This document shows, piece after piece, positions 7,985 to 18,151 of a stretch of 61,352 nt of DNA. The stretch spans positions 1 through 61,352 of the forward strand of contig DSBV01000103.1 in NCBI GenBank assembly GCA_011045955.1, given 5' to 3'. Position 1 is the stretch's first letter. Every line of letters begins with the position of its first letter. The notes below the pieces were generated by a model. That model did no database searches, had not been told where the DNA came from, and saw only the letters and a program-made list of their open reading frames with translations. This stretch comes from Bacteroidales bacterium (GTDB lineage: Bacteria > Bacteroidota > Bacteroidia > Bacteroidales > Tenuifilaceae). The position numbers and the translations under genes were made by a program.

Positions 7985-10621
7985 ATGGATAGCACAAGAG
8001 AACTTTCGGCTAAGTACAACCCAGCTGAGGTTGAGGATAAGTGGTACAAGTACTGGATGGAAAAGGGGTTTTTCCGGTCAACTCCCGATGACCGTGAACC
8101 TTACTGCGTAGTAATACCACCACCCAATGTTACGGGGGTACTTCACATGGGGCACATGCTAAACAACACCTTACAGGATGTGCTGGTTCGTAGAGCCCGC
8201 ATGAAAGGGAAGAATGCATGCTGGGTTCCCGGTACCGATCATGCCTCAATTGCAACCGAAGCTAAGGTTGTGGCCAAGTTAAAATCCGAAGGAATCGAAA
8301 AATCGCAACTTACCCGCGAGGGATTTCTGAAACACGCATGGGAATGGAAGGAAAAGCATGGGGGTATAATTCTTGAGCAGCTTAAGAAGTTGGGCGCATC
8401 GTGCGATTGGGAACGCACAAAGTTCACCATGGATCCAGCCCTTTCGGATAGTGTTATCCATGTTTTTGTCGATTTATACCGTAAAGGTTACATTTACCGC
8501 GGTGTGCGAATGGTGAACTGGGATCCACAGGCTAAAACAGCCGTGTCGGACGAGGAGGTAATTTACCGCGAGGTAAATGGAAAACTTTACTACATAAAGT
8601 ACAGGATTGATGGCGAAGATGGTTATGTAACCATAGCCACTACCCGTCCCGAAACTATTTTAGGCGATACCGCCGTTTGCGTAAATCCTAACGATCCCCG
8701 CTACGCCAACCTTAAAGGTAAACGCCTGTTGGTTCCTCTTATCAATCGCAGTGTCCCGGTAATATTTGATGAGTATGTTGATATGGAGTTTGGTACAGGA
8801 GCCCTCAAGGTTACCCCGGCTCACGATATCAACGACTACATGCTTGGCGAGAAGTATAACCTTGAGGTTATCGATATATTCAACGACGATGGCACGCTGA
8901 ACCAGTTGGCACAGCTATATGTGGGAATGGATAGGTTTGAGGCTCGAAAGCAGATAGTTGTCGACCTTGAAAAAGCTGGAAATTTGGCAAAGGTTGAGGA
9001 TTACGTGAATAAGGTTGGCTTTAGTGAGCGTACCGATGCCGTGATTGAGCCCAAGCTCTCGATGCAGTGGTTCCTTAAAATGAAGGATATTTCAAAGCCT
9101 GCTCTCGATGCTGTGGTAAACGGCGATATCAAGTTACACCCTCCTAAGTTTGTAAACACCTACCGCCACTGGATGGAGAACATTAAGGATTGGTGCTTGT
9201 CGCGCCAGCTATGGTGGGGGCATCGCATCCCCGCATGGTACTTGCCGCATGGTGGATATGTGGTGGCACATAATGAACAGGAGGCACTTGAAATTGCCTG
9301 TAAGGAGACAGGCAATGCAAACCTTCAGTTATCGGATCTGAGGCAGGACGAGGATGTGCTGGACACCTGGTTCAGCTCGTGGCTATGGCCAATATCGATT
9401 TTTAACGGTATTTTAGACCCCGAGAATCCAGATATCAAGTATTACTATCCTACTCACGACCTGATAACTGCACCGGAAATCCTATTCTTCTGGGTGGCCC
9501 GCATGATTATTGCCGGTTATGAGTATATGGGCGACAAGCCATTCCGTAATGTTTACCTTACCGGTATTGTCCGCGACCACCTGCGTCGCAAGATGAGCAA
9601 ACAGCTTGGCAACTCGCCCGACCCAATTCACCTTATGGAAAAGTATGGTGCCGATGGCGTTAGGGTTGGTATGCTGCTTTGCTCGCCAGCAGGTAACGAT
9701 TTACTCTTCGATGAAAGTTTAACCGAACAGGGTCGTAACTTCTGCAATAAGATTTGGAACGCTTTCCGCTTGGTAAAGGGCTGGCAGATTGATGTCAGTG
9801 TCCAGCAACCCGAATCGGCAAGAGCTGCCGTTGAGTGGTTTAACAATTTGCTCAACAAAGCCATTGAGCAATGCGACGATGACTTTGATAAGTACCGTAT
9901 CTCGGAGGCTTTGATGAACCTATATAAACTTTTCTGGGAAGAATTCTCATCGTGGTATCTGGAGGCAATTAAACCGGCCTACGGACAACCCATCGATGCG
10001 GTTACCTATAATGCAACCCTCGAAATTTTTGAGAAAATACTTGCGTTGCTTCATCCCTTTATGCCCTTCATTACCGAGGAACTTTGGCAACACCTGCGCA
10101 ATCGCGCCGATGGCGAAAGCATAATGGTTAGCCAAATGCCCAAATCAACAGGCCTTGACAAGCAACTGATTAAGACCTTTGAGCGGGTTAAGGAAACCAT
10201 TGCAGGAATCCGAAACATTCGGCAGGAGAAGAATATTGCTCCTAAAAATCTGCTTAAAGCATTCATTCGCACTTCCAATAGGTTAGGTAAAGGATTTGAG
10301 GAGATTATCAAGAAATTTGCCGGGCTGGAACTGCTAAGTTATGCCGATGGTAAGATTGAGGGTGCTGCTTCGTTCATGGTTGGTGTTGATGAGGTTTACG
10401 TTTCACTTCAGGGATTAATTGATGTTGATGAGGAACGACAGAAAATCCTTGCGGAACTTGAGTACACCCGAGGGTTCCTCGATAGCGTTATGAAAAAGCT
10501 CAGCAACGAGCGATTTGTGAACAATGCCCCCGCAAATGTGGTAGAACTTGAGCGCAAAAAGCAAAGCGATGCAGCGGCAAAAATCAAAGCGCTTGAGGAA
10601 CGATTGAAGGAATTAAAGTAG
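7985..10621 (+). CDS. valS: Valyl-tRNA synthetase
   Basis: 878 residues, the usual length. Class I aminoacyl-tRNA synthetase that charges tRNA-Val and edits mischarged threonine. The HIGH motif is HMGH in [13 protein letters not shown] (about residues 45-58) and the KMSKS motif is KMSKQ in [14 protein letters not shown] (about 540). The inserted editing domain contains [13 protein letters not shown]. The C-terminus has the Val-specific coiled coil rich in Leu, Lys and Glu. The gene is monocistronic, with its own -7 box and a strong terminator. Confidence 0.97.
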   Translation: MDSTRELSAKYNPAEVEDKWYKYWMEKGFFRSTPDDREPYCVVIPPPNVTGVLHMGHMLNNTLQDVLVRRARMKGKNACWVPGTDHASIATEAKVVAKLKSEGIEKSQLTREGFLKHAWEWKEKHGGIILEQLKKLGASCDWERTKFTMDPALSDSVIHVFVDLYRKGYIYRGVRMVNWDPQAKTAVSDEEVIYREVNGKLYYIKYRIDGEDGYVTIATTRPETILGDTAVCVNPNDPRYANLKGKRLLVPLINRSVPVIFDEYVDMEFGTGALKVTPAHDINDYMLGEKYNLEVIDIFNDDGTLNQLAQLYVGMDRFEARKQIVVDLEKAGNLAKVEDYVNKVGFSERTDAVIEPKLSMQWFLKMKDISKPALDAVVNGDIKLHPPKFVNTYRHWMENIKDWCLSRQLWWGHRIPAWYLPHGGYVVAHNEQEALEIACKETGNANLQLSDLRQDEDVLDTWFSSWLWPISIFNGILDPENPDIKYYYPTHDLITAPEILFFWVARMIIAGYEYMGDKPFRNVYLTGIVRDHLRRKMSKQLGNSPDPIHLMEKYGADGVRVGMLLCSPAGNDLLFDESLTEQGRNFCNKIWNAFRLVKGWQIDVSVQQPESARAAVEWFNNLLNKAIEQCDDDFDKYRISEALMNLYKLFWEEFSSWYLEAIKPAYGQPIDAVTYNATLEIFEKILALLHPFMPFITEELWQHLRNRADGESIMVSQMPKSTGLDKQLIKTFERVKETIAGIRNIRQEKNIAPKNLLKAFIRTSNRLGKGFEEIIKKFAGLELLSYADGKIEGAASFMVGVDEVYVSLQGLIDVDEERQKILAELEYTRGFLDSVMKKLSNERFVNNAPANVVELERKKQSDAAAKIKALEERLKELK

Positions 10622-10644
10622 TTTGTTTTTTAACCTAAAGTTTC

Positions 10645-10678
10645 AATCGCACTCGTGATATAACGGGTGCGATTTTTT
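10645..10678 (+). terminator. Rho-independent terminator of valS
   Basis: AATCGCACTCG (10645-10655) pairs with CGGGTGCGATT (10664-10674) with one G-T wobble, followed by a T-run. Confidence 0.85.
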
Positions 10679-10804
10679 ATTTATAAGCACAAACGTAATG
10701 GATATCGAAATAGTTAAGCAATTTATTATATTCTGCTCAATCGGCTAAATCCAGTGGAATCGCAGGCCTAAACTGGGCATAATGTACATAAAATCGGTAT
10801 TTAA

Positions 10805-11197
10805 TCATTTGTTTAGTTTCCCATACACAAAAAAGGTAATGTTTAAGGCCGAACGAGTGAACAGTTTAATACCGGCAACTTTCTGCTCAAGTCCAATACG
10901 AGCAATAAAATCGGGCGAAAAAGCGTTCTCATTATCCAAAGTCCTATTTCTGCCCTCAATCTCAAAGCCAAAATATGGATTAAGCACAATGGATATGTAA
11001 AACTTGGCATCTATTCCATAGCGGAAACTTCCTTTTTCCCAAATCGTAGTGTTTTGCTTATCGATAAGGGAGTTTAGGAGCAATCCTTCCTTGCCTGTCC
11101 AAATGCCAATGGCTATTTTCTTGTTAATGGGAAAGTGGCTTGTGCAGATTTTGATCAAACGGTAAAGTTGAATATCAACGCCAGTTGGCTCAACCAT
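10805..11197 (-). pseudogene. C-terminal fragment of an outer-membrane barrel-like protein
   Basis: About 130 residues of alternating aromatic and polar strands (FRYGIDAKFYISIVLNPYFGFEIEGRNR; final strand ALNITFFVYGKLNK) as in the end of a beta-barrel. There is no signal peptide. Upstream the frame continues only a few codons (RVGVGAD before the first Met) to a TGA, so an N-terminal half is missing. It may be a remnant of a transporter/porin-like gene, or a small gene with an unrecognised start. I do not recognise the family. Confidence 0.4.
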
Positions 11198-11803
11198 ATC
11201 GGCACCTACTCCAACTCGTCAGCGGCCCGTATATTAGTTTTTTTGCTGCAATCAGTTCGTTCGTTTTTGTTGGGCGTGCAATGTGTTTGATGATAACGCT
11301 ATGATTATACTCAAAATGATTATGCCCAAAAAATTATACCTCATTCTGCATCAGATTTTTTTTAAACTTTAAAGTTGAGAAGGCCATGCAAATTATAAAA
11401 ATTTCGTTAAGGTTGGTTTTATAGTGTTCATGTAAAGATTTATCAAAATCATTTATTCCGAACTTTAGGAATGAATGGATTTTGTTAGTAGGTTCGTCAA
11501 TTGTTTTTTTGAATTGAGGGATTTGGGGTAAACGCATCCCAAATTCTCAATTCTCTTTTCTTTATTGATTAGAAATGAACCCGAATAGCTTTTCGATAAC
11601 TAATGAACAGCTAAATTTAAAACAGAAAATTAACAACATATGGCGGTTGAATACAGAATAAAAACCCATAAAATTTGTGATGAATTAAGTAAATTTCTAC
11701 AAATGCTAAAAGTGCTATAAAGTGATGTTAGTAAACATAACCGCAAACGAATGCAATGTCGATTGATTTTGTAGCTTTGACAAAATTTAAAATGTAGGGA
11801 CTC
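11198..11803. other. Gene-free stretch of about 600 bp
   Basis: AT-rich, with only short open frames that show no family motifs. A TAGCTTTG box at 11772-11779, about 25 bases before the glutamine synthetase start, is a plausible -7 element. The A/T-rich part around 11460-11520 shares words (TTCGTCAATT, GAATTGAG) with the non-coding stretch around 41220-41265, but I see no clear repeat unit. Confidence 0.5.
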
Positions 11804-13310
11804 ATGAACGATTCTGAAATCCTGATGAACCCTAATGATTTGGTTCGCTAACTGAAGAAACTCGCATCGGAGTTTACAAAAAACAACATCATTCGCTACT
11901 GTGAGGAGAATGGTATAGAGATGGTTAACTTCCGCTATGTGGTCGAGGATGGGAAGTTCAAAACTTTAAACTTTGTATTATCATCGAAGGAACACCTCGA
12001 TTTTATCTTATCGACAGGTGAGAGGGTTGATGGGAGTAGCCTATTCGCCTTAATCGAGGCTGGTGGTAGCGACCTATATGTTATACCCCGGTACCGAACA
12101 GCCTTTGTGAATCCATTTGCCGATGTGCCAACCATCGATATACTCTGCCCTTTCTACGTTAACACCGGTAAACCTTTCGAGAGCGCCCCTGAGAATGTTC
12201 TCCGTAAGGCACATGATTTGTTCAAGAAGGAAACCGGAATGACTTTTAAGGCTCTTGCCGAGCTGGAGTACTACGTGATAAGCGAACGGGATGATTTCTA
12301 TCCGGGTGTTGACCAAAAAGGTTACCATGCGTCGGAGCCCTTTGCCAAGTGGGAAAACCTTAGGCGCGAAGCGCTTATCTTCATAGCACGTGCCGGAGGT
12401 AAGGTCAAGTATGGACACTCCGAGGTGGGTTGCTTTATGACCAACGAACATCTTTACGAACAGCACGAGATTGAATTCCTTCCCATGTCTGCCGAGGAAG
12501 CGGTAGAACAGCTTGTTATTGCCAAGTGGATTGTACGCATGCTTGGCTACCGTTATGGTGTAGATATTAGCTTTGCGCCCAAAACTACAGTTGGTAAGGC
12601 TGGTAGTGGCTTGCATTTCCACATAATGGCGGGAAAGGATGGCAAAAAACATGATGGTTGAAAATGCTATACTAAGCGATACTGCTAAGAAAATGGTAGC
12701 CGGCATTCTCGATGCAGCCGATGCTATTACCGCTTTTGGTAATACTATCCCCATATCGTATCTACGTCTTGTTCCTCATCAGGAAGCGCCCACCAACATT
12801 TGTTGGGGTGAGCGCAACCGTTCGGTGGTAATTCGCGTACCGCTGGGTTGGATTGGTGCCGGGCACATGGTTCAGCACGCAAATCCTAACGATTGTAGCG
12901 GTTATCCCAAGGTGGAAAGTAAGCAAACCGTTGAGTACCGTGTTGCCGATGGCTCGGCAAACCCTTACCTTACCGTTGCAGGCCTTATTGTTGCTGCACT
13001 CGATGGACTTCGACGCTCCGATGCACTCCAATTGGCTGAGAAACTCTATATTGATGTCAACATTTTTAAACCTGAGTTCAAGTAAAGGCTTGCCAGCCTA
13101 AAGCAGTTACCTGCATCGTGCTGGGAATCGGCCGAAGCCCTCGAAGCCAAAAGGCAAAAGTTTGAAAAGGACGGTATATTCCCTCCCGGTATGATCGATT
13201 CGATAGTGGCTAAGCTTAAAGCCTACAACGATAAGGGATTAAGCGAAAAGCTATACGGAAACAACGCTGAGATTGCCAAACTGGTTGCCCAATTCTTGCA
13301 TATAGCATAA
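11804..13310 (+). pseudogene. glnA: Glutamine synthetase (type I family), broken by two stops and a frameshift
   Basis: Joined in the right frames this reads as a complete ~500-residue glutamine synthetase, which makes glutamine from glutamate, ammonia and ATP. The active-site landmarks are present: LAELEYYV, GSGLHFHIM with the catalytic-loop histidines, PHQEAPTNICWGERNRSV and RVPLGW. Three lesions break it: an in-frame TAA at 11849-11851 (codon 16, where Tyr fits); a +1 shift in a run of six A at 12644-12649 (GKDGKN is expected, then MMVEN resumes in the next frame); and an in-frame TAA at 13083-13085 (Glu expected) before the C-terminal 75 codons, which stay open to the natural stop. Either a true recent pseudogene or consensus errors. 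Confidence 0.85.
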
Positions 13311-13328
13311 CGGTAATCAACAATAATC

Positions 13329-13354
13329 AATGCCGAACAAATTTGTTCGGCATT
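13329..13354. terminator. Bidirectional terminator between convergent genes
   Basis: AATGCCGAACAAA (13329-13341) is followed directly by its perfect complement TTTGTTCGGCATT (13342-13354), with A- and T-rich flanks on both sides. It serves the plus-strand glutamine synthetase and the minus-strand gene that ends at 13355. Confidence 0.8.
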
Positions 13355-13968
13355 TTATGTTCTTAAGCCAAAGCCAATGTTCAGATGCTCTGCAGCGTTC
13401 ACAAATCTTTCATAGCCGCTACTGATAGGCACTTTAGCAAATGCAACCGTTGTTTTTGCCTCCAATACAAGGTAAAAGTACTTTGACATGTCGATTAGGC
13501 GTTCAGCGCTTGCTAAAACTACAGGCCCTGTAAAGTAGTAACCCATATCCCAATCATCGGTTGAATTTCCGAATTCAAGTCCACGGATTTTTGATTCGGG
13601 TTGAGCAATCGCAATTCCTAATCCTAATCTATAACGGTAATTGCGTTTTACAATTCCATAGTTGAAAATCAACATGTTGAAACTATGCGATACGTTAAAC
13701 TTTTGAACAACAGAATCGGTTTTTTTCAAGTAAAGCTTATGGTGTAATGGTTCGGTCTCAAAGAGTCTTTTGCCGGTAGTTTTTCCAAGTTTATATCCCA
13801 GTAAATTGGGAGGGAAAATGGCTCTGTTTCAAATTGGGCTGTCATGCTGATGGTTTGCTTACCCTCTTGATGGACAGCCAGCGGCGTTGGTAGATTATAA
13901 ACACTACCCCACGTAGCCTCAATGTGCCACTGTGCTTTTGTAATGATTGGTAGTAGTCCTAAGGTCAA
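13355..13968 (-). pseudogene. Secreted or outer-membrane protein of unknown family, frameshifted
   Basis: Two frames join into one ~200-residue protein. The first (from about 13968) has the end of a signal peptide (LGLLPIITKAQ) and WHIEATWGSVYNLPTPLAV; the second starts near KTTGKRLFETEPLHHKLYLKK and runs through RYRLGLGIAIAQPES to GFGLRT. The switch lies at a run of five T on the plus strand (13780-13784): a sixth would restore the frame and give YWDINLEKTTGKRL. No ATG start is visible. The frame continues upstream without Met to the stop codon of the wecB gene, so the start is a rare codon or the 5' end also carries an indel. Beta-strand-rich; function unknown. Confidence 0.55.
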
Positions 13969-13986
13969 AAGCGCTATCCAAACAAT

Positions 13987-15069
13987 TTAAAGCCATTGCT
14001 CCAGGTGATTGGCAATTCGTTTCGATGCTTTACCATTGCCATACAATTCGATATCGAAGTTCGATTTTTTGTTTACCATTTCGCAAAAGGCGTTGTAAAT
14101 AGCTTCGGCATCAGCACCTGCTAAACGATTAAAGCCATGTTCAACCAGTTCTATCCATTCGGTTTGCTCGCGTAGGGTAATACAGTGTTTCCCGAAAAAG
14201 AATGCCTCCTTTTGCAAACCGCCGCTATCGGTCATCACCAGCTTGCTGTTGCTAATGAGCATAAGCATATCAAAATAGCCAACAGGTTCAATAATGGTAA
14301 ATTCGGGCTTAATACCCTTTGTATCGAGGATTTTCCGTGTGCGAGGATGCAAAGGCACCACTACGCTTAACTCGTTGTTTATTTTGTTTAGGGCTTCAAT
14401 GATTTGCTTAAGATTATTGGTATCATCGGTATTCTCTTGCCGGTGAATGGTTGCCAAGATAAAATCGGAACGAAGTTCGAGCCTTTCCAGAATTTTCGAT
14501 GATGATTTTGCTTTATCAAGATAGAAGTAGGCCGCGTCCTGCATTACATCGCCACACTTAACAATTTGCGCTTTAAAGCCATCAAAGCCTTCGGTTTTAA
14601 GGTTAGCAACCGCAGCATCGGTTGGGCAAAACAAGAGGTTTGATATACGATCGGTAAGTATTCGGTTAACTTCTTCGGGCATAGCCATATTGAACGAGCG
14701 TAGCCCGGCCTCAACGTGAATAACGCGCACATGAAGCTTTACCGCAGCAAGTGCACCCGCCAGCGTTGAGTTGGTGTCGCCATAAACCATAACGGCAGCG
14801 GGTTTTTCCCTGAGAATGATTTCTTCAACCTGCTCAAGTATTCGCCCGGTCATTGCTCCATGGTTAAGGCTATTTACGTTTAGGTTATATGCAGGAGTTG
14901 GGATGCTCATTTCCCTAAAAAAGACATCCGACATGTTTTCGTCGAAATGCTGACCGGTGTGAACTATCGTTTCGGGTATGCCAAAAGCCCGAAGTTGTCG
15001 GCTAACAGCCGCCGCCTTTACAAACTGTGGGCGTGCTCCCAGAATTGTAAGTAGTCCCCTTTTACTCAC
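13987..15069 (-). CDS. wecB: UDP-N-acetylglucosamine 2-epimerase (non-hydrolysing)
   Basis: 360 residues, the normal length. Interconverts UDP-GlcNAc and UDP-ManNAc, a precursor for surface polysaccharides. Visible signatures are LGARPQFVKAAAV at the N-terminus, MVYGDTNSTLAGA, HVEAGLRSF with the catalytic region, MPEEVNRILTD, HPRTRK and the UDP-binding MTDSGGLQKEAFFFGK. The start overlaps the end of the upstream glycosyltransferase by eight bases, so the two are translated as one operon, which supports a role in making a glycan. Confidence 0.93.
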   Translation of the reverse strand: MSKRGLLTILGARPQFVKAAAVSRQLRAFGIPETIVHTGQHFDENMSDVFFREMSIPTPAYNLNVNSLNHGAMTGRILEQVEEIILREKPAAVMVYGDTNSTLAGALAAVKLHVRVIHVEAGLRSFNMAMPEEVNRILTDRISNLLFCPTDAAVANLKTEGFDGFKAQIVKCGDVMQDAAYFYLDKAKSSSKILERLELRSDFILATIHRQENTDDTNNLKQIIEALNKINNELSVVVPLHPRTRKILDTKGIKPEFTIIEPVGYFDMLMLISNSKLVMTDSGGLQKEAFFFGKHCITLREQTEWIELVEHGFNRLAGADAEAIYNAFCEMVNKKSNFDIELYGNGKASKRIANHLEQWL

Positions 15070-16375
15070 TGGTAATTTGATTTAGAATTTCGGCTAACCT
15101 GCCTGTTAAGGCTTTACGGGAATATTTTTCAATACCTTTGGGTTCAGGATCCAATTCGCCTTGTTCGAATAGGTTGAAATACCGGGTAAGTGTTTGAATG
15201 GCGCTATCAAAATCATCATAACCTACCACGGTGCCTGTGCCGGTTTCGCGAATAATATCAGCCAAATCGCCATCGGTTGGTCCTATGGCAAGAATTCGTT
15301 TGCCTACGGCAATGTACTCAAAAAACTTGCCAGTAACAATGCCCTTTGCGTTTGGGATTTTATTGATGACAAGCAATAGAATTTGAGCGTTTTTTTGAAG
15401 CTCCAATGCACGGTCGTGTGGAAGTAAGCCATGGTGCTCAAAGTTCTTTTCAAGCCCATGACTCTTTATGGCTGTTGTAACCGAGATATCAATCTGGCCA
15501 GCCATCTGTATTCTCAATTTTTGGGCAAACTCATCGTTTTCCGCGCATATCCTACTTAACGCTTGCCATAAAACATGCGGGTTACGGGCTGAGTTCATGG
15601 TTCCAACATAGCAAATGGAAAAGCTATCGTTTCTTTGGGTTTCACCAGCAGGGATATCATCCGTATCAAAGCCGTTGGTTAAAACCAAAACTTTATTACT
15701 GCCCAAGTTTTCAAATTCCTGCTTCATTTGCTGCGATACTACAACAACGTAATCGGCAGTTTTTACAACTTTCTGCTCAAGTTTATGGTGATACCAGTTG
15801 GCAAATCTGGTAAGCTTCAGCTCATGGTAAAAATCGATATTTGTCCAGGGGTCTCGGAAATCGGCAAGCCAAGCTAAATTGCACTTGCGTTTAAGTTTAA
15901 GCCCAATGAGATGCATGGAGTGGGGAGGTCCGGTTGTTACAATGGCGTCAACGGGGTTTTGCTTAAGGTATCGGCGTAAAAACTTAACCGATGGGCGAAC
16001 CCAAAAAATACGCGGGTCGGGGATTAAAAGGTTGCCTCGCAACCGGATGGTTAACCTTGTGGCAAGCCCTTTTTTCCCGCTTTCGTCGGCAAAGCCTAGC
16101 CCTAACTTTTTGCCCTTTCGCCCTGTTATCCACCTGTAAATGTCGTAGGGCTCCCATATAGGCCGTTTGATAACTTCGATATTCTTAGGGATATCTTTAA
16201 ATAGGGAATGGTCGTCGTAAAAGGATTCAGGGTTTTCTGGGGTATAAACAATGGGTTCCCAGCCAAAATCGCGCAGATACTTTACAAACTTAAGCCAACG
16301 CTGTACTGCCACTCCACCCGAGGGTGGCCAGTAGTACGTTACTATCAGTACCCTTTTGCGTAGTGGTTGGCTCAT
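15062..16375 (-). CDS. Glycosyltransferase, GT4-like
   Basis: 437 residues with a GT-B fold. The N-terminal domain has VLIVTYYWPPSGGVAVQRW, a Gly-rich acceptor-side start typical of family-4 glycosyltransferases of Bacteroidota. The middle has TTGPPHSMHLIG and LAWLADFRDPWT; the C-terminal donor domain has ICYVGTMNSARNP, HHGLLPHDRALELQKNAQILLL and GIVTGKFFEYIAVGKRILA, where the Glu binds the nucleotide sugar. No membrane segment. It is the first gene of a two-gene unit with the UDP-GlcNAc 2-epimerase, so a ManNAc- or GlcNAc-containing polysaccharide is the likely product. Donor and acceptor cannot be told from sequence. Confidence 0.85.
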   Translation of the reverse strand: MSQPLRKRVLIVTYYWPPSGGVAVQRWLKFVKYLRDFGWEPIVYTPENPESFYDDHSLFKDIPKNIEVIKRPIWEPYDIYRWITGRKGKKLGLGFADESGKKGLATRLTIRLRGNLLIPDPRIFWVRPSVKFLRRYLKQNPVDAIVTTGPPHSMHLIGLKLKRKCNLAWLADFRDPWTNIDFYHELKLTRFANWYHHKLEQKVVKTADYVVVVSQQMKQEFENLGSNKVLVLTNGFDTDDIPAGETQRNDSFSICYVGTMNSARNPHVLWQALSRICAENDEFAQKLRIQMAGQIDISVTTAIKSHGLEKNFEHHGLLPHDRALELQKNAQILLLVINKIPNAKGIVTGKFFEYIAVGKRILAIGPTDGDLADIIRETGTGTVVGYDDFDSAIQTLTRYFNLFEQGELDPEPKGIEKYSRKALTGRLAEILNQITSE

Positions 16376-16494
16376 GCAAATTTTTTTTGTTAAAGATAGA
16401 TAAATTAACCAATTCCAGCAAATGGCTTCAACACCTGATTGTCAAACCAAATTTTTTTCATACCTTTCAAAATCAAAGATAAATACATAAAGTT

Positions 16495-17451
16495 ATGGTT
16501 CTATTCAAAATTATTGCATGGTTTATCCTAGTATATGGCCTAATTGCGTTGGTAGTCAAAAAGGCACGACCATCGGGGTTTTACCTTCCCTTTGCTTTAC
16601 CAGCCATTTTGGTTGGGGCTATACTTGTTGTGATACTTTCGCTGATTGTGGTTGTTGGCCCGCAGGAGGTTGCAGTGGTTACTACACCTGGTGGTGTCCG
16701 CTCTGAACCCCTGCACACCGGCTGGCATTTAATAGCCCCCTGGAACGATATTCACTACATGGATAAAACAGTTTGGGTTTACACCTGTGCCAATGCCGTT
16801 GGCGAGGGCGAAAAACCTAACTCCGATGCCATTTGGGCACCTACCAAGGACGGTATAAAAATTGGTTTCGACGTCTCTGTCTCGTGGCGTATTAATGCCA
16901 ATGAGGCACCATGGATTTACCAAAACGTAACCGAAAACGACGGAGGTCGATCCGGACGTTATCTCTGGCTTGAGGATAATGTTATCCGCGCAAAGCTGAA
17001 GTCGGCATTAGCCCTTACCGTTTCAGGTTATACGCCCATTGAGGCATACAGCACAAAGCGAAACGACATCCAGCAGGAAATCCTTAACCGTCTTAAGGAT
17101 GAATGTAAGCAGTATCGAATAATAATTGATAACGTGGATGTGCGCGAGGTTTACTATAACGAGGAGTACGAGAAAGCAATTAATGCCAAGAAATTGGCCG
17201 AGCAGGAGGTCCTAAGGCTAATTGAGGTAACCAAGCAGAAGGAAGAGCAACTTAAGCAGGCTACTATCGACAAGAATATTGCCATTGAAAAAGCTAAGGG
17301 AGAGTCGGAAGCCCTTAAAATCAAGGGTCAGTCCATTAGTAGCAATCCTAAGATCATTGAACTTGAATGGATCAATAAGTGGAATGGTCAACTTCCCACA
17401 TACATGATGGGGAATGGCCAGGGAATAATGGTCAACCTTAACAATAAGTAG
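16495..17451 (+). CDS. SPFH/Band 7 (prohibitin-like) membrane protein
   Basis: 318 residues. Two hydrophobic stretches near the N-terminus (residues 1-20 and about 30-55) are followed by an SPFH core: VVGPQEVAVVTTPGGVRSEPLHTGWHLIAPWND is the typical entry, then IKIGFDVSVSWRIN and VDVREVYYNEEYEKAIN. A long helix rich in Glu, Lys and Ala (EQEVLRLIEVTKQKEEQLKQ) forms the oligomerising coiled coil. Such proteins form large ring assemblies on membranes and often organise proteases or lipid domains. It stands alone here with its own terminator, so no partner is indicated. Confidence 0.88.
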   Translation: MVLFKIIAWFILVYGLIALVVKKARPSGFYLPFALPAILVGAILVVILSLIVVVGPQEVAVVTTPGGVRSEPLHTGWHLIAPWNDIHYMDKTVWVYTCANAVGEGEKPNSDAIWAPTKDGIKIGFDVSVSWRINANEAPWIYQNVTENDGGRSGRYLWLEDNVIRAKLKSALALTVSGYTPIEAYSTKRNDIQQEILNRLKDECKQYRIIIDNVDVREVYYNEEYEKAINAKKLAEQEVLRLIEVTKQKEEQLKQATIDKNIAIEKAKGESEALKIKGQSISSNPKIIELEWINKWNGQLPTYMMGNGQGIMVNLNNK

Positions 17452-17470
17452 TAGCCCACACGTAATCAAA

Positions 17471-17500
17471 CGAAGCCGGAGATCCCGGCTTCGCTTGTTT
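17471..17500 (+). terminator. Rho-independent terminator
   Basis: CGAAGCCGG (17471-17479) pairs perfectly with CCGGCTTCG (17485-17493) over a 5-base loop; the tail is CTTGTTTATTG. Confidence 0.75.
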
Positions 17501-17523
17501 ATTGTTTACTTACAAAATAATGT

Positions 17524-18148
17524 CTATTCAAGGTGATAAACCGACATAATTTCATTCAGAAAGGCTTCGGTATCAACCATTAAATCTTTAAGTAGCCCTG
17601 TTTCCATATCGAAAATCCAACCATGCACATTGATTTTTTTTGAACGGTAGCCTTTGAACTTCAGGTGTTTTAAGAACGTTTACACATTGTTCCTTAACAT
17701 TGAGTTCTACCAGTTTTTTTGTGTTTCGGTAGTAGTGTTGTAGTTTTCAATCTCTATCCTATGCTGTCGGTAAATATCGCGAATGTTTCGTAGCCAAGGA
17801 TTGAGAATTCCCATATCCTTTGGCTGCAATGCAGCATCAATTCCCCAGCAGTGATAGTGCCTGCAAACTACAATGTGTTCAACCTAAAGTATCCTTACGG
17901 CATAGTTTATTACAACCATTGAGGCTAGGTCGCCTGTCGGAATCAGGTTTGCAATGTTGCGGTAAACAAAAACATCGCCCGGTTTAGCTCCCATAAGCTC
18001 TTCAGCTGTAACCCGGCTATCGGAACAGCCAATGTAAAGCATTTTGGGTTGCTGGCTCAGCGAAAGGTTTCGAAAGAAACTGGGGTTAACGTGCTTGCGT
18101 GCTTCAGCCCAGTTCCCTGTTATTCTCAAAAACCTTTTTGATGTTCAA
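17524..18148 (-). pseudogene. can: Beta-class carbonic anhydrase, heavily damaged
   Basis: The joined frames read as a ~205-residue beta-carbonic anhydrase (CO2 hydration to bicarbonate). Zinc-site motifs are recognisable: MLYIGCSDSRVTAEELMG and HIVVCRHYHC. Damage: the likely start is TTG at 18146-18148; a frameshift lies near 18110-18118 (NNREWAEARKH expected); an in-frame TAG is at 17884-17886 (Lys expected, YAVRILKVEH); two Gly residues around the HYHC zinc motif are replaced by Arg and Trp; and two frameshifts occur in homopolymers at 17714-17720 and 17634-17641, after which INVHGWIFDMETG resumes. The Gly substitutions argue for real decay. The gene begins three bases after the carboxylase gene, with which it was probably co-transcribed. 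Confidence 0.88.
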
Positions 18149-18151
18149 GGG

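Noticed and set aside
12074..12754. A 226-codon open frame on the minus strand opposite the glutamine synthetase
   Set aside because: The opposite strand carries conserved glutamine synthetase motifs throughout; the minus-strand translation has no family features and crosses the frameshift site.
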